Assembly: GCA_015233285.1 (NCBI GenBank)
Contig: JADFYA010000148.1
Span: 1-8,365 of the forward strand
Reading direction: 5' to 3'
Length of the DNA: 8,365 nt
Source of the DNA: Deltaproteobacteria bacterium
Lineage (GTDB): Bacteria; Desulfobacterota; JADFXK01
In this document: positions 1-6,406 of the stretch, piece after piece
Layout of the letters: the number at the start of each line of letters is the position of its first letter
Position numbering within the stretch: the stretch's first letter is position 1
Program-made: the position numbers and the translations under genes
Notes under the pieces: model-generated
What the model saw: only the letters and a program-made list of their open reading frames with translations
Databases searched by the model: none
Told to the model about the DNA's origin: nothing

Positions 1-2357
1 AAAACATTGGTGTTCGGATTTCGTTTTTTTAGTTGCAGTGCGCTTTCAATGGAATGTGTACAGCACACCCTGGAGCAGTAAGGCCGGGCAGGTTCCCGTG
101 ATCCCACGCATTGAATAAAAACGGCTGTTTTGACGTCATTAAGTTTGGGATCATCTTGAATGAACAATCGATCCAATTCCAGGGAAGTCATAACCCGGTC
201 ATGCCGGCCATACAGATATTCCGTCGGCCGATACTCTTCGCCACCGGTGGCCAACACCGCCACGCCGTGCTCCAAGAGTTCCTCAGCATTTCCTGAAGTT
301 TTTATCATAGACTTGAAATTGCCCACAAAACCGTCAACGTTGGTTAGCTCGGTATTCAGATAAACCTTGATGTTGGGGTTCTGCTCGATCGATTTGATGG
401 TCCCGGCCAGTTCTTCCTGAATATTTTCGCCCTTCCAGGTTTTATAGAGATTCAACGCCTGGCCGCCCAGCCGCTCACTTTTCTCCACCAGATGGACCCG
501 AAGCCCGGAATCAGCCAGTGTTTTAGCCGCATTCATCCCGGCCAACCCACCACCTAAGACCAGGGCGTTTTGGTTCACGGGCAGCTCCGTATCCTTGACC
601 GGTTCCAGCAAGGCCACCTTGGCGACCGCCATCCGGACCAAGTCTTTGGCTTTTTCCGTGGCCCTAACCGGGTCATTGCCATGGATCCAGGAGTCTTGAT
701 TGCGGATATTGGCCATTTCGAAGAGGTACTTGTTGATTCCAGCCTGGGCCAGGGTCTCTTGGAACAGCGGTTCATGGGTCCGCGGGGTGCAGGCGGCCAC
801 AACCACCCGGTTGAGGTTCTGTTCCTTGATTACCTTGGCCAACAAGTCTTGAGTGTCTTGAGAACAAGAATATAGATTTGTTTCAGCATAGGCCACGTAG
901 GGCAGCGTCTTGACATAATCCCGGACTGCCGCGACATCGATCACCCCGGCGATATTTATGCCGCAATGGCAAACAAAGACGCCGATGCGCGGTTTCTCTC
1001 CCCGCATATCCCGTTCTGCAATATTCTCCCTAACCTTGGTTAAAGATGATCTGGCCGGGCTCAACGCGATACCCGCCGCGGCCGCCGAAGCTGACGCCTC
1101 CATAACCGACTGGGGAATATCTTTGGGGCCCTGGAAGGCACCGCAGACATAAACGCCCGGTTTAGAAGAACTGGTTGGAGCAAAAGACGAGGTTTCACAA
1201 AATTCACTTGAACTCAAGTTTATATTGAACATCTTGGCCAGTTCAAGTTGATCCGTGCTGGTTTCCAGGCCGACGGACAGGACCACCAGATCAAACTCTT
1301 CTTCATGTATTTCACCAACATTATCGGCGTAAGCGATCTTGAGATCATCCGAACCAGGTACCGGATCTATGGTATGGACCCGGGATCTGATGAACCGGAC
1401 TCCGTGCTTATCTTTGGCGGAATTGTAGTACCGTTCAAAATCTTTGCCGTGGGTTCGCATGTCCATGTAGAAAATGGCGACATCCAATTCGTTTTTACTG
1501 TGTTCCTTGGCAATCACCGATTCTTTAATGGCATACATACAACATACCGAAGAGCAATAGGCATGATTGCAATGGTTTGTATCTCTGGATCCGACACATT
1601 GAAGAAAGGCGATTTTCTTTGGCTCTTTATGATCCGAGGGACGAGTCAGATGCCCCATGGTCGGACCGGACGCGCTCAAGATGCGTTCAAACTCCATGCT
1701 GGTGATAATATTGGGATAGTCAGCATAATGATAAATTTCATATTTGCTCGGATCAAAGGGATGAAACCCTGGAGCCAACACGACCGATCCCACGTTAATG
1801 GTCATCGCTTCCGGCTTTTGGTCAAGAGCGATGGCGCCGGCCGGACAATGCTTTTCACACGCCCGGCATTTGCCTTTAGTAAAATAAATACATTCTTTCG
1901 GATCAATTACATATTTCAACGGAACCGCCTGAGCGTATTTTACATAGATGGCTTTGCGTTTGTTCAGGCCCACATTGTATTCGTCATCGACTTTCTTGGG
2001 GCATTTTTCGGCGCACAAGCCGCAAGCAATACATTTGGTCACGTCCACGTAACGTGGATTGATATTCACTTTTACTTCAAAGTTCCCTGCCTCGCCGGAA
2101 ATGGATTTGATTTCCGTCATAGTCAGCATTTTTATATTCAGATGCCGGCCGACCTCGACCAGTTTAGGAGAGATAATTCACATGGCGCAATCATTAGTGG
2201 GAAAGGTCTTATCCAGTTGGGCCATGACGCCGCCAATGGAAGAAGATTTTTCAACCAGATAAACGTAGTAGCCTGAATCGGCCAAATCTAGAGCGGCTTG
2301 CATACCGGCGATCCCGCCGCCAACGACCATGGCGGAGCCGATAACTTGCTTAGACAT
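1..2357 (-). CDS. hdrA: HdrA-like electron-bifurcating flavoprotein, tandem form, selenoprotein (3' end beyond window)
   Basis: This is subunit A of heterodisulfide reductase, a cytoplasmic FAD/iron-sulfur protein that in its family splits electrons between ferredoxin and a disulfide. The frame is open for 785 codons from ATG 2357 (GAGGAG ribosome site 8 nt upstream) to the left window edge, apart from one UGA at codon 60. Module 1 has the FAD motif VVGGGIAG (11-18), then [16 protein letters not shown] (55-70), where relatives have Cys at the UGA. It has ferredoxin motifs C109/112/115/119 and C156/164/167/171, then FLQCVGSR (251-258) with C263, C268, C272, C273. Module 2 repeats the theme: [16 protein letters not shown] (460-475), AACTPR (521-526), a second FAD motif LGGGLAG (601-607) and IQCVGSR with a CSRVCC group (749-766). 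The ferredoxin insert and the DCAMC-type motif occur only in module 1. The C-terminus is not visible. The gene points away from the flx genes that probably supply its electrons. Confidence 0.93.
2145..2162 (-). promoter_or_regulatory. Candidate bacterial SECIS stem-loop in hdrA
   Basis: The in-frame UGA is at 2178-2180 on the minus strand. After 15 further bases the mRNA can form CUGGUC-GAGGUC-GGCCGG, a 6-bp stem (two G-U pairs) with loop GAGGUC. The loop begins 21 nt after the UGA and contains AGGUC, the core of the E. coli fdhF SECIS loop (AGGUCU). Spacing and loop fit bacterial SelB-binding elements. The fold was drawn by eye and no energy was calculated. Confidence 0.6.
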
Positions 2358-2467
2358 AACGATGTCTCCTCTTCAACGGATAGGTTGCTTTAATTATTAA
2401 ATGTTACGTTATCAAGCCATGTTCACCGGCACCCGGTTGCCTGAAGAAATCAGGCGGCGGTTTCCAC
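2358..2467 (-). other. pyrR-hdrA intergenic spacer with two small inverted repeats
   Basis: This 110-nt gap separates the pyrR stop from the hdrA start. It holds ACCGG-CAC-CCGGT at 2425-2437 and GCCTGA-AGAAA-TCAGGC at 2439-2455. They are adjacent hairpins without a following U-run on the minus strand, so neither is a convincing terminator. An AT-rich stretch (2388-2400) and a TTGATA on the minus strand (2410-2415) could belong to an hdrA promoter, but no good -10 box lies at proper spacing. No PyrR-type leader motif is recognisable. The hdrA ribosome site GAGGAG is at 2366-2371. Confidence 0.4.
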
Positions 2468-2950
2468 CTAAACCGGCCATTCCAGGGTGACCCGATCAGT
2501 TTCGCCGGCTTCGCTCAAGTAGACGTTTACCACCTGATGAGACCTGGTGGGGCAGTGTTTGGCCACATAATTGGCGCAGACTGGAAACTCCCGAAGCCCT
2601 CGGTCTACTAATACGGCGAGTTCAATGCGCTTGGGGCGGCCGAAATCAATCAGAGCATCCATGGCCGCCCGGGCTGTCCGTCCCGTGTAAAGGACGTCAT
2701 CCACCAGCATAACTACCTTATTATCAATGGAGACGGGGATTTCAGTTTTTCCAACTAGCGGCTTACGGCTGATGGATGTCCAATCATCACGATAAAGAGT
2801 GATGTCCAGGGCCCCCGTAATGATGTCCAGGCCATTAACTTCCTTTATCTTATCCTTAATTCGGGTGGCCAGATAGGCCCCTCCCGTGCGGATCCCGACA
2901 AGAACGATCCCTGAGATATCTTCATAATTGGCTATGATATTGGCGGCCAA
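2468..2950 (-). CDS. pyrR: PyrR-family pyrimidine regulator / uracil phosphoribosyltransferase, N-terminus missing
   Basis: PyrR binds UMP/UTP and pyr leader RNA to attenuate pyrimidine genes, and often has weak uracil phosphoribosyltransferase activity. Visible marks are ILVGI-like IVLVGIRTGGAYLATRI (15-31), ALDITLYRDD (47-56), the PRPP-binding loop VVMLVDDVLYTGRTARAAMD (79-98) and LAVLVDRGLREFPV (111-124). The body is intact and colinear with B. subtilis PyrR. The start is abnormal: the first usable codon is TTG 2950 with no ribosome site, and a UAA stands six codons further upstream (2966-2968). Compared with B. subtilis PyrR (181 residues) about 18 N-terminal residues, covering the first strand and helix, are absent, and no upstream frame supplies them. 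The flxD start lies only 22 bp away on the other strand. It may be a shortened functional protein or a remnant cut at a rearrangement junction. Family assignment is firm; activity is uncertain. Confidence 0.85.
   Translation of the reverse strand: MAANIIANYEDISGIVLVGIRTGGAYLATRIKDKIKEVNGLDIITGALDITLYRDDWTSISRKPLVGKTEIPVSIDNKVVMLVDDVLYTGRTARAAMDALIDFGRPKRIELAVLVDRGLREFPVCANYVAKHCPTRSHQVVNVYLSEAGETDRVTLEWPV
2911..2938 (+). promoter_or_regulatory. Possible sigma70-type promoter for the flx genes, inside the 5' end of pyrR
   Basis: CTGAGA (2911-2916, four of six matches to TTGACA) and TATGAT (2933-2938, five of six matches to TATAAT) are separated by 16 nt. They would start a transcript about 30 nt before the flxD ATG. 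The only non-coding DNA upstream of flxD is 22 bp, so a promoter must lie within pyrR or farther away. The match is modest and made by eye. Confidence 0.3.
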
Positions 2951-2972
2951 CTTGGCAATGGAGATTTAAGTA

Positions 2973-3404
2973 ATGAGCGAGTGGGAACCCAAAATCACCG
3001 CCTTTTTGTGCAACTGGTGCTCCTACGGGGCCGCAGATTTGGCCGGCATCGGAAGGATGCAGCATACACCGGCTCACCGTGTTATCCGGGTCCCATGTTC
3101 GGGCCGGATCAGTCCAAAATTTATCCTGGCTGCTTTTAGACGCGGGGTGGATGGCATCTGGGTATCTGGTTGACATCCGGGAGACTGCCACTATTTGAGT
3201 GGCAATTACTATGCCCGAAGAAAATTTGCCGTGATGAAAGGTCTGCTGGAGTATATGGGTCTGGAGCCGGGAAGATTGCAATTCTCCTGGATTTCTTCAG
3301 CCGAATCAACCAAGTTCGTAGAAGTGGCCAACACCGTCGCCGAAGAAGTCAAGGCCTTGGGCCCGGCCAAACATTTTATCAAGGAAAAGGCGGAGGTAGC
3401 ATAA
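2973..3404 (+). CDS. flxD: FlxD / MvhD-family [2Fe-2S] electron-transfer subunit, selenoprotein
   Basis: FlxD, homologous to the delta subunit of methyl-viologen-reducing hydrogenase, carries electrons from the input dehydrogenase to HdrA through an iron-sulfur cluster. The frame is 143 residues, the usual length, if UGA codon 67 (3171-3173) is read as Sec. Before it are [12 protein letters not shown] (11-22, C13 and C16) and [10 protein letters not shown] (39-48, C42). After it come [17 protein letters not shown] and a C-terminal helix ending at TAA 3402. Relatives have SGCHPGDCHY, so the UGA replaces a conserved Cys. Stopping at the UGA would remove C72 and more than half of the protein. 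ATG 2973 has GGAG at 2960-2963, 9 nt upstream. The stop codon abuts the flxC ATG, and the end of this gene carries the flxC ribosome site (GGAGG), which suggests coupled translation. Confidence 0.95.
3178..3217 (+). promoter_or_regulatory. Candidate bacterial SECIS stem-loop in flxD
   Basis: Downstream of UGA 3171-3173 the RNA can form UGCCACU (3186-3192) with AGUGGCA (3198-3204), a perfect 7-bp stem with loop AUUUG that starts 19 nt after the UGA. An outer CGGG/CCCG stem (3178-3181 with 3214-3217) encloses it. Distance and stem fit a SECIS. The loop lacks the early G seen in most known bacterial elements and in the other two candidates here, so the loop identity is less certain than the recoding itself. 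Confidence 0.5.
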
Positions 3405-4355
3405 ATGTTGGAATATGTTGATAAAATAAGAGATATCGCCCGCCGCTTGCTCTCTGAGAACAAAGTTGACGTGGTCATCGGGTTTCGTCAAGGCAGTGTT
3501 CCGATGATGAGCGAACCAGCCGTCATTTCCCGTCCCGAGGACGTTGACGAGCTTTACTGGGACTATAATTGTGGAATTAATCTAACAAATTACTTGACGA
3601 AACGTCCGGATCGCATCGGCATCGTGGCCAAGGGATGTGATTCCCGGAACATCGTCACCCACATGGTCGAAAACCAGATTAAGCGGGAGCAACTGTATAT
3701 TATCGGCGCTCCCTGCCATGGGATGATTGACCGATCAAGAATACTGGCTGCTCTAGGCGATCAAGAACCCACCAAAGTCGTGGTCAACGACTCCGAAATC
3801 GTGGTGACCGGCCCCGGACTTGAACGTAAATTTGACAGAAAAGAGTATCTGCAAAACAATTGCGCCACCTGTATCCACCGCAATCCGGTGATTTACGATG
3901 AGTTGCTGGCCGCCCCGGTGGAAGAACAGAAACTGACCAATCGTTATGCTGATGTGGAAAAAATCGAGGCCATGTCCCCGGACGATAAGTGGGCCTTTTT
4001 TGACAAGATGCTGGCGCCGTGCATCAGGTGTTATGCCTGCCGGAATGCCTGCCCGCTATGTTACTGCCCCACCTGTTTTGTGGATGAAGCCCGTCCCCAA
4101 TGGGTGGGAAAGAGTATCGACCCCACTGACGTCCGCACTTTCCATTTCTTAAGGGCATATCATTGTGCTGGCCGATGTACGGATTGCGGAGCCTGTGAGC
4201 GGGCCTGCCCGGTGAACATCCCGGTGCGATTGCTGACCAAAAAGCTGAACAAGGACGTGGAAGATCTCTATGGGTTCGAACCTGGAATGGTGCCGGACGT
4301 CCGGCCTCCGCTTGACGTCTATCGACCTGATGATCCGGGTGGCTTCATCAAATAG
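3405..4355 (+). CDS. flxC: FlxC: FrhB-like / di-[4Fe-4S] electron-transfer subunit
   Basis: A 316-residue soluble iron-sulfur protein of the Flx NAD(P)H dehydrogenase module. The N-terminal part (about 25-160) resembles the beta-subunit fold of coenzyme F420 hydrogenases, with VDVVIGFRQGSVP (21-33), IVAKGCDSRNIV (73-84) and IIGAPCHG (99-106). Additional cysteines lie at C56, C153 and C156. The C-terminal part holds two ferredoxin motifs, C206/209/212/216-P and C258/261/264/268-P. Between them, PLCYCPTCFVDEARP supplies C219, C221 and C224, like the matching stretch in FlxB. In the family these clusters relay electrons between FlxA and FlxD/HdrA. The start follows directly on the flxD stop and uses GGAGG inside flxD. 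The order D-C-B-A matches the Desulfovibrio hdrABC-flxDCBA locus as I recall it. The exact redox partner of each cluster is unknown. Confidence 0.85.
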   Translation: MLEYVDKIRDIARRLLSENKVDVVIGFRQGSVPMMSEPAVISRPEDVDELYWDYNCGINLTNYLTKRPDRIGIVAKGCDSRNIVTHMVENQIKREQLYIIGAPCHGMIDRSRILAALGDQEPTKVVVNDSEIVVTGPGLERKFDRKEYLQNNCATCIHRNPVIYDELLAAPVEEQKLTNRYADVEKIEAMSPDDKWAFFDKMLAPCIRCYACRNACPLCYCPTCFVDEARPQWVGKSIDPTDVRTFHFLRAYHCAGRCTDCGACERACPVNIPVRLLTKKLNKDVEDLYGFEPGMVPDVRPPLDVYRPDDPGGFIK

Positions 4356-4394
4356 ACTCAACCCTATGCACAAATTGTGACCGAAAGGTGCACC

Positions 4395-5453
4395 ATGACA
4401 TCAGTAATCATAGCCAAGAGCAAGTTGAATGACTTCCTGGCCTCACTTAAGTCCGGCTACCAGGTGCTGGGGCCGATTCACCAGGGAGATATGATCGCGT
4501 TCGGCCCGGTAAACAAAGTTGAAGATCTGGCCCTGCCCTATTCCAACACCCGGCTGTCCATCAAGTCCGTGTTCTTTCCCCAATCCGAACGTATGTTCGG
4601 TTATTCCCTGGACAAGGAAGACGCTGACGCCGGAATTATCAAGGAAACACCAAAAGAATATCCCAACCGGGTGGTGTTTGGCCTGCGCCCCTGTGACGCC
4701 AAGGCGGTGACCCTGGTTGACGTTAATATGGATAACCCCCAATATCAGGATCCCTGGTGGGTTAAACGCCGGGAGACGACGACCCTGATCGGACTGGGGT
4801 GTGAGCATCCCTGCTCGACCTGTTTTTGTACTTCCATGGGCAGTGGGCCTTTTGACGAAACCGGTCTGGACGTGTTGCTGACCGAACTGCCCGACGCTTA
4901 TTTAGCCAAGAGTCTGACCCCAAAGGGTGAGCAACTCTTGAAACAAGCCAAAGGAACAGATGCAGCCTCTCCGGCCGGTGAAAAGACTGCGGCCGAAATC
5001 AAGACTAAAGCCGAACAGGCCTTGCCCAAGTTGGAAACAGCGAAACTTAAAGATAAGAACATGATGGAGCTGTTCAACGCCCGGTTTTGGGAGCGGGTTC
5101 AATTTGCCTGCATCAACTGCGGCGCTTGCACTTTTCTCTGCCCGACATGTTGGTGTTTTGATATTCAAGATGAAGTCAGCAAGAAAGCCGGGGACCGGAT
5201 CAGAAACTGGGATTCTTGCATGTTTCCCCTCTTCACCCTCCACGGGACCGGCCACAACCCCAGGGACCACAAGGTCCAGCGGGTGCGTCAGCGGTTCATG
5301 CACAAGCTCAAATACTACATCGACAAGTATGGCGATGGGCCGGCCTGTGTCGGTTGCGGTCGGTGCGTCCAGGCGTGCCCGGTCAATATCGATATCAGAA
5401 ACGTCATCACCCTGATGAATGAATATCAGACCAGCGCCGGGACTAAGGCTTAG
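4395..5453 (+). CDS. flxB: FlxB: AsrA-like di-[4Fe-4S] electron-transfer subunit
   Basis: A soluble protein of 352 residues related to the A subunit of anaerobic sulfite reductase; in Flx complexes it relays electrons between FlxA and the Hdr side. Numbered from ATG 4395, the sequence has AFGPV (35-39), VFGLRPCDAKAV (94-105) and LGCEHPCSTCFCTS (134-147, C136/140/143/145). Ferredoxin motifs are C239/242/245/249-P, followed by TCWCFDIQDE, and C318/321/324/328-P. Residues about 184-222 form an Ala/Lys/Glu-rich, probably helical or flexible linker. The GTG at 4377 would add six residues but has no ribosome site, while ATG 4395 has AAAGGTG four to five nt upstream, so I chose the ATG. It lies 39 nt after flxC and 15 nt before flxA. 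Confidence 0.85.
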   Translation: MTSVIIAKSKLNDFLASLKSGYQVLGPIHQGDMIAFGPVNKVEDLALPYSNTRLSIKSVFFPQSERMFGYSLDKEDADAGIIKETPKEYPNRVVFGLRPCDAKAVTLVDVNMDNPQYQDPWWVKRRETTTLIGLGCEHPCSTCFCTSMGSGPFDETGLDVLLTELPDAYLAKSLTPKGEQLLKQAKGTDAASPAGEKTAAEIKTKAEQALPKLETAKLKDKNMMELFNARFWERVQFACINCGACTFLCPTCWCFDIQDEVSKKAGDRIRNWDSCMFPLFTLHGTGHNPRDHKVQRVRQRFMHKLKYYIDKYGDGPACVGCGRCVQACPVNIDIRNVITLMNEYQTSAGTKA

Positions 5454-5468
5454 AGAGGAGGTGGACCT

Positions 5469-6311
5469 GTGGGAAATCCGTATTTACCCTATCCGGTGCG
5501 GATCGATGAAATCATCACCGAAACCGAAGACAAAAACCTGAAAACATTCAAGTTTGTTTTTCTTAACCCAGCCGATGAGCAAGCGTTCAAATATGAACCG
5601 GGGCAGTTTGCTGAATTATCCATCGCCGGGAAAGGCGAAATCCCCATCGGCATCGCCTCCTCGCCCACGGAAACCGGGTTCCTAAAATTTACAGTGAACA
5701 AGGTGGGATTAGTCACCAGCCACCTGCACAATATGTCCGTAGGCGACATCATGGGTGTCCGTGGTCCCTTGGGTAACTGGTATCCATTAAAGCAACTGGA
5801 AGGCAAGAATATCGTCATCGTCGGCGGCGGGTTTGCTTTTACCACTCTGCGGTCGACCATTGTCTATTTGCTGCAACCGGAGAATCGGTCCCGCTTTGGA
5901 GACATCACCGTCATCTACGGGGCCAGAACCCCGGGGATGCTTTTGTATAAAGACGAACTGGCCGCCTGGGAGCAACGCAGCGATATCCACATGCACATCA
6001 CCGTTGACCGGGCCGATGATCCCACCTGGAAATACAATGTCGGTTTTGTGCCGGCCATCACGGAGCAAAAGGCTCCCAGCGCCGAAAACGCTGTGGCCAT
6101 TGTGTGCGGCCCGCCGATCATGATCAAATTTACTCAACCGGTTTTGGAGAAAGTTGGGTTTACTCCGGAGACGATTATTATGTCCTTGGAGATGCGCATG
6201 AAATGCGGAATCGGCATTTGTGGAAGATGCAACCTCGGCACAGAATACGTATGTAAAGACGGCCCGGTATTTACCCTGGCCCAGCTTAACAATTTGCCTA
6301 AAGAATACTGA
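5469..6311 (+). CDS. flxA: FlxA: FAD/NAD(P)-binding [2Fe-2S] oxidoreductase (AsrB/PyrK-like)
   Basis: This is the NAD(P)H-oxidising subunit of the Flx module, a ferredoxin-reductase-type protein of 280 residues. The FAD domain (about 1-105) has YEPGQFAEL (42-50), GIASSP (61-66) and RGPLGNWYP (98-106). The nucleotide-binding domain follows with IVIVGGGFAFTTLRS (115-129), VIYGAR (148-153) and IVCGPPIM (211-218). The C-terminal [2Fe-2S] motif MRMKCGIGICGRC has C246, C251, C254 and C262. It starts at GTG 5469, preceded by GGAGGTGG at 5457-5464. The family usually carries GGxGxAP-like residues where this protein has GGGFAFTT, so NADH versus NADPH use is not settled by sequence. AsrB and PyrK are homologues; the position after flxB makes FlxA the better name. 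It stops at a UGA that is apparently a true terminator. Confidence 0.88.
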   Translation: MGNPYLPYPVRIDEIITETEDKNLKTFKFVFLNPADEQAFKYEPGQFAELSIAGKGEIPIGIASSPTETGFLKFTVNKVGLVTSHLHNMSVGDIMGVRGPLGNWYPLKQLEGKNIVIVGGGFAFTTLRSTIVYLLQPENRSRFGDITVIYGARTPGMLLYKDELAAWEQRSDIHMHITVDRADDPTWKYNVGFVPAITEQKAPSAENAVAIVCGPPIMIKFTQPVLEKVGFTPETIIMSLEMRMKCGIGICGRCNLGTEYVCKDGPVFTLAQLNNLPKEY

Positions 6312-6328
6312 TTCACCAACAGAATGCA

Positions 6329-6377
6329 CGGCAACAGCGCGTTAAGCCGGTCGGATAACCGCAACGCGCTGTTGCCG
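6329..6377 (+). repeat. Perfect 15-bp inverted repeat between flxA and the HdrD-like gene
   Basis: CGGCAACAGCGCGTT (6329-6343) is exactly complementary to 6363-6377. The 19-nt loop can itself fold (CGGT 6348-6351 with ACCG 6358-6361), giving one long hairpin. The following bases are GTAACTATTTACT, not a U-run, so it is not a standard terminator. It could act as an mRNA-stabilising or processing hairpin, or as a leaky attenuator separating expression of flx and the HdrD-like gene. No second copy is visible in the window. The rest of this 95-nt spacer holds only the AGGAGG ribosome site (6395-6400). Confidence 0.75.
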
Positions 6378-6406
6378 GTAACTATTTACTAATTAGGAGG
6401 ACCTCA

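Noticed and set aside
1248..2276. A 342-codon open frame on the plus strand
   Set aside because: It is the complement of hdrA module 1, which has FAD, ferredoxin and Cys motifs in the minus frame. The plus translation has no family features.
2425..2455. Terminator or PyrR attenuator between pyrR and hdrA
   Set aside because: The hairpins are short, lack a U-run on the coding strand, and no PyrR-binding loop sequence is recognisable.
2973..3173. flxD, hdrA and the HdrD-like gene as pseudogenes with nonsense mutations
   Set aside because: Each has a single UGA, never UAA or UAG, exactly at a redox Cys, no frameshifts, and a suitable downstream hairpin. Three independent decays would not give this pattern.
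4443..5303. Minus-strand open frames of 121 and 133 codons opposite flxB
   Set aside because: They overlap a gene with clear ferredoxin motifs and have no motifs or ribosome sites of their own.
6309..6311. General reassignment of UGA to an amino acid, or Sec at the end of flxA
   Set aside because: FlxA ends here at its normal family length. Readthrough would add about 30 residues with no recognisable similarity, and the hairpin apex is farther away than in the Sec genes. UGA therefore still acts as a stop.
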